Below, piece after piece: positions 1-12,855 of a stretch of 64,000 nt of DNA (its first letter is position 1; each line of letters opens with the position of its first letter). Position numbers and translations under genes: made by a program. Below the pieces are notes generated by a model. It was not told the DNA's origin. It saw nothing but the letters and a program-made list of their open reading frames with translations, and did not search any database. The stretch is from Palaemon carinicauda (lineage: Eukaryota; Arthropoda; Malacostraca; Decapoda; Palaemonidae), in contig NC_090731.1 of the NCBI RefSeq assembly GCF_036898095.1, positions 137,452,656 through 137,516,655 of the forward strand. Direction: 5' to 3'.

Positions 1-350
1 CTGCCAGAAGTTTGAGCTTGTTTATGATGAGGGCCTTTCCTCCAGGAACCACAGTCCTGCGGCCACTTGGTCCAGAAGAGGAGGACCTCCGGAGGAGGAT
101 CCAGTAGCGAGACCCCTGCTAGGATGTTCCTTGAGTCTAAACACCATTGGAGAGCTTCCCTGGTTGACTGGGATGGGGTATGTCTCACTGATGGATGTCT
201 AGCTGCTTTGGTCTGCACTTCCTTCAGGTCCTACTGGGCTGGTCGCAGCATCAGTCTTCCTTTGGGGACGAGTTTCTCCAGGGACACCAGGTGCTCCACT
301 AGCCTTTGCCACTCCTTCAGGATAACGGTTCTCCTTTGATGAGAGTCCTC
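1..350 (-). pseudogene. DIRS-like retrotransposon RT thumb / RNase H remnant (element 0)
   Basis: Read on the minus strand, about 200 to 1 encodes a stretch containing ALQWCLDSRN, then AGVSLLDPPPEVLLF, then GKALIIN. This matches, in order, the RT-thumb to RNase H segment of the intact DIRS-like element at 44.7-51.4 kb (DLRWWLADEN, KGVSLLVLPPELTLF, EKCLHIN). The RNase H Asp that should follow LLF is lost (WTKWP in place of SDAS) and the ELKAV Glu is replaced by Lys, so it is inactive. Frames shift within the region and the element continues past the left window edge. It follows the gag remnant at 459-1110 on the same strand with no RT palm between them. Element type is inferred from similarity to the intact copy in this window. 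Confidence 0.75.
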
Positions 351-458
351 GTTATTTCTTTTAACCCGATGACCCTCTCACTCATCGGGAAGGCTTTGGG
401 CTACCTGATTGGTACAGGAATAAGAGACAATGGTCTCAGTAACGGACTGAGACCAGCA

Positions 459-1110
459 CTAACTCACCTTGGCCCCCGTTCTAGGTGTGGATAGGGGTAG
501 ATCCAGAACATTGGAGGGACGATATCTCTTGGAAGAAGAACTGTCATTCTTATTCTTCCCACTCCCTTTCACATGGGATAGTTCCCTTGACCCCACGATG
601 TAGGATCGGCTCCTAGGAGCTGCTGAGCGAAAGCTGGGACCGTCATCCCGTGAGAGGATAGGGTAAAGTTCATTTGCAGCTAGGCGGAGACCGCAAGCGC
701 GGTCGGCAGGTAGAAAGATGGGTGGCCGACCTGCCTTCAACATCCCTGCTACGAATTTGAGGGGGATGGTCTCCCGGCCACATGGTGGGAAACGCGAGAA
801 CCCGACCAGTCCCGTTATATCCTCTGCCATGGTAGGAAGCCCTGGAGACAAAGAAGTACCCGAAACACTGGGTACTGTTGAAGACGCATAAGAAGAACAA
901 GATCCACAACCCTTCCATGAAGGCGACCTGTCCTTCTTTGACTTCTTCCATATCTTTGTGGCTATTTCGCCACTGAACATCTGCTCTACCCTTCCTCAAG
1001 GGCGTACATGTGTCTCTCGGGGAATACACACGACCCCGGCAAAATGTATGCAAAACATAAGGATCAACCTCCACGTGTGAAAGAGAACTGCACACAACTT
1101 CCGTTAACAC
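459..1110 (-). pseudogene. DIRS-like gag (ORF1) remnant, element 0
   Basis: Two overlapping minus-strand frames together resemble the N-terminus of gag in the intact element. Shared landmarks are VDPYVL followed by CRGR, a later TC, then QW, and a Lys-rich run ending KKDRSPS; the intact copy has DPHTL, CRGRRC, MCRECREW and KKKSKRDRSPP. Most zinc-binding Cys residues are mutated (for example CRGRVY) and the frame changes near 950. The rest is low-complexity Ser/Pro/Arg-rich sequence. Small perfect inverted repeats lie just downstream (arms CCCGATGA/TCATCGGG at about 366-391 and TGGTCTCAGT/ACTGAGACCA at about 431-455), echoing the hairpin-rich gag regions of the copies at 52-64 kb. No inverted terminal repeat was recognised near 1.1-1.3 kb. 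Confidence 0.6.
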
Positions 1111-1473
1111 TTGCAGATTCCACTTAGTGAATGTTCCAGCTTACACCTGGGCAACGATGTGGCACACGTAAAGATTCCATATAAGGAGATCGCAGTAAAC
1201 AAGGAACAACTAAAGTAACACACACTACGAGCACAAAGGAAAACACTAGCGATCAGGAGCGAAGCAGAAGGTCCATCACGCACGCAGACGACCAGACGTA
1301 GAATGGTTGATGGCGAACTGGGAAAGGGCATGCTGGGAAACAAGAAGTCAGGGTTGCCCATGTAGAGAAGGGGGTTGGGAGGGTATAGGCCTGTTGGGGA
1401 GGAAAACTCTGGTCGGAGAGCAGCGCTCTATAGGTTATCTTATACATTGGTCAGTGGTAAGGATTCGTGTTGG

Positions 1474-1476
<3 letters not shown>
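1111..1476. other. Unassigned spacer
   Basis: No gene or recognisable repeat seen. It lies between the gag remnant and a long AT microsatellite. Confidence 0.4.

Positions 1477-1556
<80 letters not shown>
1477..1556. repeat. (AT)n microsatellite
   Basis: About 80 bp of perfect AT dinucleotides followed by a short GT run. Reading frames through it encode only Tyr-Ile repeats and are not genes. Confidence 0.95.
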
Positions 1557-1558
<2 letters not shown>

Positions 1559-2344
1559 GTGTGTGTGTGTGAGACCGAGTCTTACGAGCCTAACCGTTTA
1601 CTTATCAGCATGATAAACTTAATATTATGACGTGGTGCCCATGCCATCACAAGGGGTTGCTACAAGTTCTCTTTTTTTTTTTTTTCACTTTCCTTCAGAT
1701 ATTTTCAGCGACCACTCACATGAGGAAATAATAGCATTTGCTCTAAAAAATCATTTCGATCTAAAAGCAATGACAGATGCGAAAACGTTTAAATCTTTGA
1801 ATAAAACTCTTAACTAAAGAATTAATTTCAATTGTAGGAGGATTTACAGAAAATTGGAGTTCTTTGCCTACTTTTGACTTAACTGTCATTTAAAAAATGG
1901 CAATTTGCTCGTCTCATTTTGAAAGAGAAAATGGTTATGATGTTCCATACAATAGTCTTTAGACTCGATTCTTCCAAAAGAATCCAATTAAGACATTTTT
2001 CTTTTGATCTGTCCTTCTCTTGTATATTATTGCATTCACAGTAAAATTTTATACCAACCCTTACCACGTTTTCCCAATTCCTTTGTCGAAAAAAAGAGAA
2101 AAAAAGAAAAAGAAAAAAAAAAAGCCTTAAAATTAATTCATCAATTTCGTACGAAATATTTGCATCTTTGTTTTTTAAAAGAAAAGAGAAATATATTCAT
2201 GTCGGCCTCCCTAGTCTGGGCACTGCAGTCGAGATATATGCAAAAAATATTAATTCCGTGTTGTACCGAGAACTTTAGCCGTTCCCCTTTCTTTCTCTAA
2301 AATTTAGGCAATTTGTTTTGTTTCCACAGATGCTTGCTTGCTTG

Positions 2345-2434
<90 letters not shown>

Positions 2435-4124
2435 ACATGACAATTCTGATATCAATCAGTATATTTCATAAATTAGTCTCTCTCTGATTTTATTTACAAA
2501 ATGAATATGTATTCTAATCTAGCTGTCATTACTATTGCAAATCATAAATGATCCTTTCTATAGGTAAACCTGTGAATGTTCTGTAATCCTCTGTTGCACA
2601 AACATTATCTCAATTTACGATGGCAAGATGTGAATTTTGGAGCAAAATCAAAATAAGATACAGCGGATACGTAAATACACAATTAGAAGACAAAACAGTG
2701 AAAGGGTATTTTTTTTTATTCATAACATTATTATATTGTATCTAAGAATTGCTGTTTACTGCGTATGAGATTCGTTTTTTATCAGAATATCTATCAAAAT
2801 AAACTGAATCTTATTTCTTAATATTAATGCTGAAATGTAAACCTGGCCCTTTTTGTTGACTTTTCCTATTTGTTCAGGTTCTACTGTACAGTTTATGATC
2901 TCTCGGCTTCCAAAGTGACGGCGGAATTGTTTTGATCCAACCCAAGTCCTCGTGTTACACCCTCTATATTATTCATTCCCTTTAGGTTCACCTGACTACA
3001 GCACTGTTGTTATAATGTGTACTCCCGCTCCTCTAATATCTGTAAAGGAAAAATGACTGTTTTGGCGTCACCGCCATATCCGCTTAGTTTTGGGGTATAG
3101 AATTCAATTAAATTCAAACCAAACAAAAGCTTGCCAGGCCCGTAAACACGCTCCAGTATGAAGGATTTGTTTGTATATCTGTATATATATTTTCCTGCAT
3201 TTTCTTTTTGCCGAGTTTTGCTGCCCACTTAATATTCTGAATACTGTATTCCTCCTCTTTACAATTTTTCAAAATAATTAATGCAGCGTAGTTATTAATG
3301 ATAATTTCTCTATGATTTAAAACAATGAAAACTAGTCAAACGTTATTCCGTCCCTTACAATAGGAGAGAAAGAAGATGCAAGAGTTGTCTACATTTAATA
3401 TATCAGGACAACTAAAACTTAAACCAAGGAAAGAATATTTAGAACACTTCACCAAGGTATCCTTTGATTTTAGTTAGTTAGGCCATGAGACGCAAGAATA
3501 GTAAACCTTTTCGATACATCCGTAGAAAGAAATAGTTAAAATACCGATTGTATCAATACAACAGGTCCAAATATCAAAAGTAACAGATATCATAAAACAA
3601 ATGAATGTAATGACGATGATCCGGGACTGATATATCCATAGCTGCCACTTAGAGTCAAGATATACCTCACGGATTAATACACACCGCCAACATCGATTCA
3701 AATATCAATAGTTGTACAACTGGTGGTCTCTTATTTATTAGAAACACCTTTGTGTACCTATTTCTCTTTAGCATGATTCAATTGTTGACAGTTTTAATCC
3801 ATGATCTTGATTACGCAAGAAATGCTGAGACACCTATGCTTCGGTCGTTCTGGATTAATCTAAGAATAACTGAAGAAGTTTAATCTCAGATAAGTGGGTA
3901 ACAAATCTGAGGAAATTATCAAAATTTACACACTCAAAGTTGAGCTGACATGGTGAATACAACTTCTTTCTGTTAAAAAGAGCTACCACAACAGAAACAA
4001 AGTGATTGGGTTTGGTTTTGATCAACGGCCAGATGTGGATATAAATCTAGGTTTGTCTGAACAGTAGAGTTTGCATGTTGGAAAAGTGATTTTGTATCGA
4101 TTGTTTGAGATTTTATGCATTTTA
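1557..4124. other. AT-rich non-coding DNA with a (CT)n tract
   Basis: Contains a T-run near 1671-1685, an A-rich run near 2090-2122 and a perfect (CT)n array at about 2351-2431. The short open frames show no domain, signal peptide or coding-like composition. No gene supported. Confidence 0.6.
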
Positions 4125-4283
4125 ATGCCTCGCAGGTGTGTTGCAGCGGGGTGCTCGAATACAGGAGGTGAAAATATCGGCCTGTATTTTTTCCTAAAGT
4201 ATGAATTGTCAAGAAAACGATGGGTCGCTCAAGTGCAACACACACGGGCAGACTGCACGCCCAGCCAAACTTGGCGGCTTTAG
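4125..4283 (+). pseudogene. THAP zinc-finger domain fragment
   Basis: From the ATG at 4125 the frame reads MPRRCVAAGCSN, then FFLKYELSRKRWVAQVQ, then RADCTPSQTWRL and a stop. This is the start of a THAP domain (C2CH DNA-binding finger): initiator Met-Pro, first Cys pair CVAAGC, the invariant Trp of the RKRWVAQV helix and the TRADxxPS segment are all visible. The stop falls just before the part that should carry the second Cys and the His (CSEHF in typical members), so the finger is incomplete. It could be one exon of a host THAP gene, the start of a P-element-like transposase, or a processed remnant. No GT donor was convincingly identified, so it is called a fragment. Confidence 0.65.
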
Positions 4284-4357
4284 GATCTTCATACGTTGAT
4301 ACATTACTTGAAAATAAATGGTCTCGTTTGGTCGCATTATGTTAACAACAACCACAA

Positions 4358-4414
<57 letters not shown>

Positions 4415-4543
4415 TATAATAATGATGATGATGATGATGATACTAATACCAATAATAATAATACTGGTAATACTACTACTACTACTACTACTACTACTAC
4501 AACTACAACTACAACTAATAATAATAATAATAATAATAATAAC
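4358..4543. repeat. Compound trinucleotide microsatellite (AAT, ATG, ACT, AAC)
   Basis: Starts as (AAT)n and changes in blocks to (GAT)n, (ACT)n, (AAC)n and back to (AAT)n. The successive period-3 blocks suggest repeated conversion of one original array. Confidence 0.95.
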
Positions 4544-4726
4544 ATTGATTATAAATTTTTTTACAAATAAACCTACCCATATTCATTCCTAACGCCAGGT
4601 TGCGAAAGTCATCAATCAATCAAATGCCTGCTACTTGTTGCAAACCTTGAAAATTAATTTTGAGGTAGTGATATTAAAGATCTTCTGCTAATTTTCATGC
4701 TCAATTTGAAATATACTTTATTGTTT

Positions 4727-4730
<4 letters not shown>

Positions 4731-4801
<71 letters not shown>
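4731..4801. repeat. (CT)n microsatellite
   Basis: About 70 bp of uninterrupted TC dinucleotides. Confidence 0.95.
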
Positions 4802-4804
<3 letters not shown>

Positions 4805-7450
4805 CACATTATCATCTACTTCACTGACCTTCATAATAACATTCACGATGACATATCAACATGTAGTCCTTACTAAAATCCCTGTCTGTCGGTCTTAGCA
4901 CGAAAAAATTGATGTTTACCATCAACATTTTCATTTGGATTTAGCCCCATTATCTTTGTGCAAGCAAGATTATCGAATTCAAGCTTGGAATAAGCATTTC
5001 CATTCCATATTCTCGGATTATGCATTTCTAGTTCTTTAGTCTTTCGCCCGCATATATAAAACCGTCAGAATGAAAGGTCCATGGTGTTCCATGAACCAGC
5101 CATAAAGTGCTCTCAAGTTGATGCTCAAGATACATAAGGACTTTGATACCAAAGTAGCGTTATGCAAATGTATTAAATATATTTTCTCTAGAATAAGTAT
5201 TAAAGCTTTTAGAGACTTTTTTTACTTTAATTCACTACGTCAGATGTGAATTTTTACAGGAAAAGTAATATATGAAAGCATAGTTTTTGAGGACCTTGAA
5301 TAAATTATCGATAGATAATGTGTTAAACACATTTGATACACCAACTCCAAGGACTAATATCATTGCCTCTGGTTAAAATTGTCAATTTATATAATGATTA
5401 TTTCTAATGAGGCCTTCATGTATGTGTTGTAAGTAGAGAGCACAAGATGAGCAGCCTTTGCAAAATCTCGCGAGTTTGGTTGAGGCTTCTGTCAGCTGAT
5501 GTAATTAATTGTATCAGCAAACGAAAATGCGGCCGAGAGTTCATTAATTTATATCACCGAGTGAACTATAAATATATATTGTTTATTTTTTCAGAGTTAT
5601 TTTAGGCATGTCAGGCCACCTTTAATTTAAGCTTTCTCACACACAAACACTCATACTCTCAAGTGCTATAAACAATAATGTTCATGGCATGACATGTGTG
5701 AATAACATTCGCATGGGGGATTGAATGTATGAAAACTTGACTAAAAAACATGCACACAAATATGATGGATTTTTAAGTTAGTGAATACAAAATTAGAGGA
5801 AAGCCAATATAAAAAAGTCAAATGAAAGACTTGTCAGAAATTTCATTACGACAAAAACAAATTTAAAATAAAAGAATGCAAATCTAATGACAAACACTGC
5901 ATCGGAATAAAATTTGAATGAAAACTGCAAGCCCAATTTAGGTAAAGAAAAACCAAAGAAAGAATATCAAGAAGGAATCAAGTCATGAAAGAATCCAAAG
6001 CAAAAATATGTAAGTAAAGACGATAGGGATAATTTTCCTCCCTCGACCATATCCCATTACCCTAGAGGGTGAATTCGAAGCCGCACGCTATAATTGATAA
6101 AGTAATTAAAATGTCAGTCAAAATCGAGAATTCCAGATCTGTCCGTCCTTCAATCAGAATTTCACAAGGGTTTTGTGAACAATTCCCATCAAATCTCCTC
6201 CCCCACCTTTTATATGTTTTTTTTCTTTCGCATTCAGATAGTCTTACTTTCCTCTCCTTCATTCTTTGCATGTCATTTTATGTCTACAATTCTCTGCAGC
6301 AAAAGACAGGCATATCTTTGGAAATATCGTTAACTACGTGTCGACATAAATTTGCTGAATACTCGCCTTATTTAGAGAATTTTGACAGATTATCGTTGTT
6401 CGTTTTGTTAATAAATAAGCATTGTCTGTCAACAGTCCTTTGTATCTTGCAAGATTTCAACCTTCTAGTTATTGTTGTTCCCTGACCACTAAGCTTGATT
6501 CCTTTTGTATAATGCCTATCTGACCGTCTATCGATTTTTTAATGCATCTGCCAGTCTCCTTATAAACCGAGCAGTTTCTGACTACCTGTCTATTCACACG
6601 AGTCTTCCTCTGTTTACTTAGCTTAGTTCTGTTTCTGTTCTTGGCTGCGGTGCTTTCTCATAACCTAGGTTATGGCCGAAACAATTACACGGCAGTCTGC
6701 CTCTCATAATATGCTTTCCCAATGTCAAGATTTCTATTCCTAGTTTCGCGTCTTTGTTGTATCTGCTCGTTATGTGCATCTCTGCCCCAAATGGTTAAGC
6801 TCTACCTTTGCGTTGCTGCCAGTCTTTCTGTCTTTATCTGTGAGCTCGATTGATGTTTACTGCTGCTTGACCCGGGAATTTCTCAGTTTCTGTTCTGGCC
6901 ATCAAGATTTTTCTATTTGTTTTCATCGATGTGTTTTCTTGCCTAAAGTAACAACCTTTGATTCAAATGGTTCATCTCCACCTATCTGCTTGCAAATGTT
7001 TTAGCATTTATGCGTATGCTTGATGATCTTGTGATCTGTCTGATATTATACAAATTTCCTTTTTTTTTTTTAAATCTATTTTGTCTCCAGCTGTATTTTA
7101 TATCATTTTAGAATTTCTTACCGATATTAGTATCTGCATATTTGTAATTTTGTTCCTATCGCAGTCAATTCGTATCTGATTTGTCCACTATCAATCTACC
7201 TAGCTTATTTAAGAAAGGAAAATATTCTATTGTTTTCGTGTCTTATACTTCGTATTTTCATGCGAGTATCCATTAGCCTGCCTTTACCTTTGTTTGCATA
7301 ACTTGGTTTATAATTTTCTAAGAACTTGTCTAACCTCACTGTAGGCTACTAATGTGAAGTACGCCAAGCCTATTATTCGACCTTTTTAGGCATGTCTCCA
7401 TTCCAGATGGATGTAGTCACTAATATATTTTTTTTTCAACACAATACCAC
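4802..7450. other. AT-rich DNA, nothing recognised
   Basis: Read on both strands. The longest open frame (6069-6485, plus) has no recognisable domain and shows the Phe/Ser/Leu bias expected of random AT-rich sequence. No gene, RNA gene or clear repeat supported. Confidence 0.5.
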
Positions 7451-7568
<118 letters not shown>

Positions 7569-7639
7569 GGAAGTACAGCAATTCTAAAACAACATAAAGG
7601 TAGTGAGAAGGTTCCGATTGGCAAAAGAGTTAGAGACAC

Positions 7640-8448
7640 CCCATCGATCCCAAATTATTCACAGTATGCCTAGAAGTTGTCAAGAATTTAGATCGGGAAA
7701 AAGTAGGAATTAATATTAATGGGGAATATCTTAACAAATCAAGATTTGCAAATGACCTAGTTGTATTTAGTGAATCATGGGAGAAATTAGAAAAGATGAG
7801 AGAAGATTGGAATAAAGAAAGCAGAAATGGACTGAAAATGAATGCGAGTAAAACAAAGAAAATGTTCGATGAAAATACAGAGAAATAGCAAATGAGAGTT
7901 ATGGACGAACCTCTAGAGAGGGTTAATGAATATATGTAATTAGGAGAGAGTGTAAGTGTTTGCCCAGGATACGAGACCAAAATTAAAAGAAGGATGAGCA
8001 TGGGATGGTGAGCATTTGGTAAACAAAATGAGATTATGAAAATTAATATGCCACTTTCTCTAAAAAGAAAAGTATCTAATGAGATTGTCCTACCAGTAAT
8101 AACTTATGAATCAGAAACTAGGAAACTTAATAAAGCCTTAGAACGTAAGGCAGTTACAACTCAAAGAGCTATGGAAAAAATAATGATGGAATAACACTAA
8201 ACAGAAAAAAGAGCAAACTAAAATAGAGGATATTCCTAAAACATGTAAGAAAAAGAAAATGGACATGGGCAGGACATGTAATGAGAATGGCAGACAATAA
8301 ATAGGTATTAAGAATAACAGATTGAGTCCTTAGAGATTGTAAAGGAACCCGGGGAAGAAAAAGAAGACGACTGACTGATGAAGTAAGACGCATGTGGAAG
8401 GGTATTTCTGAGGCCTTTGTTGTGCAATGGACTAGTAGCCTCTGATGT

Positions 8449-8450
<2 letters not shown>
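7640..8450 (+). pseudogene. Non-LTR reverse transcriptase C-terminal fragment (RTE/BovB-like), dead
   Basis: Conceptual translation gives recognisable RTE-type RT blocks in order: GININGEYLNKSRFAND, LVVFSESWEKLEKM, NGLKMNASKTKKMF, then an EYM-LGE block, KIKRRMSMGW, LSLKRKVSNEIVLPVITYESET, and LERKAVTTQRAMEK. The catalytic FADD is changed to FAND, and stop codons interrupt the frame (for example after KNTEK-like sequence near 7890 and within GW-AFGK near 8010). The N-terminal endonuclease and RT fingers are absent, as in a 5'-truncated insertion. The far end (SEAFVVQWTSS) runs directly into an (AT)n microsatellite at 8451. Clade assignment is from motif memory and moderately sure; death of the RT is read directly. 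Confidence 0.8.

Positions 8451-8520
<70 letters not shown>
8451..8520. repeat. (AT)n microsatellite at a LINE 3' end
   Basis: About 70 bp of perfect AT dinucleotides abutting the 3' end of the RT fragment at 7640-8450; see findings. Confidence 0.95.
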
Positions 8521-8522
<2 letters not shown>

Positions 8523-9214
8523 TTCCGGTCACGCAGAGCTCTCCTCGTCCCATGGGTTGGGGGAAAGAGAGTAGTCATAACCTGGTGAGAGGGAGGGGTG
8601 CATGTCTATTTAAATACTTAGCCGCCATTTTTAAGGAGTCAGGTACACTAGTAATTAATAATAACTTATATATTAATAATAATATTGATAAATACAGCCA
8701 TGGAATTTCTATGATGATATAAGGCAATTTAACCATGGATTGTACTTACGGAAGGAATGTGGAGTGCGCAACAACTTTCCTCCATCTATTGATCAGCTAC
8801 CATATAAATGCAGCTACAACAACGCAACTCATAAAAAATTAACACGAAGGGTAAGATATCGCTCAATAAGAGCGTATAAGTCTATCTAATCACATTTATT
8901 TACCTCCTCCCCGTTCTCATACATAATTGTCTACTCGCCTGTCTAAATGACTCGTCTTCTAGCATGTTACTTCTTAATGTGAAAGATCTATCTCTTGTCT
9001 TCCACGCCTTATTGTCCTGTTTAGTTTTTCTATCTCCTGGTAATCAACACTTCCATTTGTTAAAGAGAGTCTGCCTGCTTAGCCTTCTAAATCCGGTGCT
9101 TATCCAAACGAACCTGGGGTCCTCCTTTAGCCCACCCTTTTCCAGTTCAACATTCGCCTTCTAAATTACACCATCTATGTAACTGCATTAACTCTCCCAG
9201 TGCGTGTGTGAGTG
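8521..9214. other. Unassigned spacer
   Basis: No gene or repeat recognised. Confidence 0.4.
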
Positions 9215-9230
9215 GGTGTGTGTGTGTGTG

Positions 9231-9280
<50 letters not shown>
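9215..9280. repeat. (GT)n-(GA)n compound microsatellite
   Basis: A GT run of about 18 bp passing directly into about 48 bp of GA. Confidence 0.95.
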
Positions 9281-9283
<3 letters not shown>

Positions 9284-10238
9284 GCGCGACTAACTCTAGC
9301 ACCAACTGTTTCATTGAATCACTCCAGTCTATTTCCCTCAGTCCACCAAGTATTTTTTCCTTTCTCAATTCTCTCCCTCTGTTTTTTCGTATTCCTCACA
9401 CGACTCTGTTTCTCCTTTCTGCCCTCCATCACTTCTTGGCTTTCTAAACATGGTCGCGGTGCTTTGCTTTCCTTATTGTCTTCCCCTCCAAAGCGTTCGG
9501 GTGCCTGAAGTGGATAACGTTGTATAATATCATTCTAATGTTCTGTCGCTCAACGTAAAGAGGCAGTTTAATTAGCTTCCTGTCAAGTTATGGACCCTAC
9601 GTATTGAAAAAGCGCTGATTTGATTCAGCATTTAGAGTTAAACGTAGTCGGCATCTCTGTTCTCAACGGCACGTCAATCAAAACAACACAGTAGATTACA
9701 TTTAAAGTAATTGGGAAATTAATTTTCGAAATTTCTGAGATTGTATCTATAAACTCAGTTATCAAAGTGAGAGAAAGGTTGCATGGATGATTGCAAAGTA
9801 TGATTCCCATTGATTTAGAGATTACATTAAACACAGTTGCAAATCATAAAAATAAAACGAGAGTTCGATTACTCAAACAATAATAGCATAACCAGTATGG
9901 TATAAACTTATGAAATTACTACACCACATGGATATTTAAAGATACAAATGCACACATATTAAATTTTTAGCTTTCGTTCTACTTTCAATAAAAGAGAATA
10001 ACGGTTTTTTAAACATGTAATGAAAATAGAGATTAAATTACTAATTACATATTATACTTTCAGTTCAACGTTAAAACCTAAGGATCTATTTGTGCCATTC
10101 CTAAAATGAATAAAGAAACAGGAGGTCGAATATAAATCACATTGTGCTAGTATCATACTGTATATATGCAAGGTAATAAAAAAAATATTCAATGTGACTT
10201 TGATGATAATAATTGATTATATACATTTTTCCCGACAG
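9281..10238. other. AT-rich DNA upstream of the carbonic-anhydrase-related exon
   Basis: Probably intron, given the acceptor at 10,237-10,238, but no upstream exon of that gene was found. Nothing else recognised. Confidence 0.4.
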
Positions 10239-10295
10239 ATGGCCTTGGTGTCAGCTGGGACTGGGCGAAGTGGTGGACTTACGACGGCATTTCAG
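10239..10295 (+). CDS. Carbonic-anhydrase-related protein (CARP X/XI type), internal exon A
   Basis: The exon is preceded by a pyrimidine-rich tract and AG (ttcccgacag) and followed by a consensus donor (gtaag). It starts with two bases completing a split codon, then reads GLGVSWDWAKWWTYDGIS, leaving one base that joins the next exon to make Gly. This is the N-terminal conserved segment of the CA10/CA11 and insect CARP-B group, which carries a WWTYDGISGP-like string. These are secreted or membrane-associated neuronal proteins with an alpha-carbonic-anhydrase fold that have lost zinc ligands and activity. The zinc-ligand region is not in this exon, so loss of catalysis is family knowledge, not seen here. 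Upstream exons, including any signal peptide, were not found. Confidence 0.85.
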
Positions 10296-10807
<512 letters not shown>

Positions 10808-10944
10808 GTCCCCAGTTTTGGGGTCTGATCAACCCAGAATGGTCGTTGTGTACGCATGGTCGACGTCAGTCCCCAGTCAACCTAGACCCTTCTCAGCTGT
10901 TATTTGATCCCAATCTGCGGCCATTACATGTGGACAAACATACA
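10808..10944 (+). CDS. Carbonic-anhydrase-related protein (CARP X/XI type), internal exon B
   Basis: The acceptor is tttcccctag and the donor gtaagt; the exon ends in phase 0. With the split Gly codon from exon A it reads [18 protein letters not shown], then [18 protein letters not shown], then [10 protein letters not shown]. FWGLxNxxW, the G-(K/R)-RQSPV core and the LxFDPxLxPL string are hallmarks of the CA10/CA11/CARP-B branch of alpha-carbonic anhydrases; active cytosolic enzymes differ in these blocks. The next exon, expected to begin with a VSGTL-NTG-like sequence, was not found in the following DNA, so the downstream intron may be long and contain the mobile elements described below. 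The two exons have matching phases, which supports a real host gene over a pseudogene. Confidence 0.9.
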
Positions 10945-12224
10945 GTAAGTAAAACTATGGACATAAGTTACTATGGACTCTCAGTAACTATACATATTTG
11001 TATTTATTTTTTGTAGCTTATTGTTAGTAATGTGTGTTCTCTACGACGTCTCTTATCAAATAAAGGTAACTTTGTGCACAACAGTTGTTAATATTTTGTT
11101 CTACTTTATGATTATTATTAATTTAATGATGTCCGCTCAATCCTTCATCTGCATATTGAGCAAGTGAATTTTGATTGAAAGTCCTTAAATCGAATCAACG
11201 GATAAATCTGGTAGTTCAGGATTAGTGAAATGGGATTAAGTACAAACAAACAAAATGATGTGTTGATGCAGCAGACCTCAACACCGACCTCCTCTAAACC
11301 TAGCGATGAATTATATGTTGGTTTAAACGAAATATAATTCAAGAAAAAAAAATACATAGAATCGGTCAAGTATGTTAATTTTATACTGCAAATGGAATTG
11401 CTAGAATATTTATCAGTAATATAAGGAAAATAAAGGCAAAATTACTGTATGCAGTGACTATCACTTCACCGACACTTACAGAATTTCATCACTGTGTCAT
11501 CTGCTGATGCTTATAAACATACATAGTATCTTTATCGTTCTACAATTTTCTCCTTTTTTACTTTTATAATTGCCCAAAATTACATATGCTTTCACCATAA
11601 GGCATTTTGGATTGGACATATGGATTTATAAATTTGTGCTACTAACCCGGCACTGTGAGGCTATTAAGCACCCAAAACAATTGGGAAGGATTACCAGCAA
11701 TTACGCTATGAAGTAAAAGTTGGCAAAATAGTTTGAGAGTAAGATGGAAGAAAAGAAGAAGGAGCGCATTAAAGACGTTTAGGTCAAGGTAGAGAGTAAA
11801 GTACAAGGTAATGCCTACAATGCATCATACGACACTAATCCACAACACCCGCCCTCCTTTAGTGATAGGGCTGATACCGATAAGGATTGTCCCAACACAT
11901 GATTGGAATATGGACTCTGAACATTGGCAGCCCGTAGGAGGTACGATGAAAATCATAGCTAGGTCACGTATATATACAGTAAGACGGACAAGGATAACGA
12001 TGAAAATGAATGCTTCCCAGAACCACTCGAAAACAGGATGACGGCTGGTAGCGAGTCCGAAGTATAAGTCCAGGGGCGTCGCAACCCACGTTTAACTGTC
12101 TCCTAAACACGGTCCTTCCTCGGTCCACAGAGAGAATAACCCACCTAAATGGCTTAAGTAATTTTTTTTTGTAGTTTTAATTGCCATGAATAACATGAGA
12201 CTAAGTCTTTTAGTAGGTAGTAGA
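10945..12224. other. Unassigned DNA, probable CARP intron
   Basis: No further CARP exon could be recognised. The short frame at 11,811-12,041 has no domain. No other feature supported. Confidence 0.4.
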
Positions 12225-12855
12225 TTGCCTAAGGCACCAGCCACTCCCTTGAAATTTTACCGCTAGAGTTATTGGGTCTTTTGACTGGCCAGACAGTACT
12301 ACATTGGATCCCTCTCTCTGGTCACGGTTCATTTAATCTTTTCCGACGCATGCCCATAACAGTCTGGCCTATTCCCTACATATTTTGCTCTTTCTTCATA
12401 CACTTGACAACCCTGAAATTACCAAAAATTCTTCTTCTCCTTGGAGGTTAGCTACTGCTCTGTAATTGTTCAGTGGTTACTTTCCTCTGGGTAAAGGTAG
12501 AAGAGACTATTTAGCTATAGTAAGCAGCTCTTCTAAGGAGAAGCACACTCCAAAATCAAACCATTCTTCTCTAGTCTTGGGTAGTGCCATAGCCTCTGTA
12601 TCATAGCTTTGCAAGGTCTTGTGTTAGATATCTCTTGCTTGAAGGTACCTTCGGGCACACTATTCTATCTTATTTCTCTTCCTCTTGTTATTTTGAAGCT
12701 TCTATAATTTACATATGAAAGATTTATTTTGATGTTATTGTTCTTAAACGTATCTTGTTTATTTCCATATTTTCTTTCCTCATTGGCCTATTTTCCCTGT
12801 TTGAGCCCTTGGGCTTTTAGCATCCTGCTTTTCCATCTAAGGTTATAGCTTAGCA

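Noticed and set aside
6069..6485. A 138-codon open frame starting near 6069.
   Set aside because: No recognisable domain, composition like translated AT-rich spacer, and no supporting splice or promoter signals.
8308..8553. Minus-strand frames around 8.2-8.5 kb.
   Set aside because: Antisense to the RT fragment and extended by the AT microsatellite; no domain.
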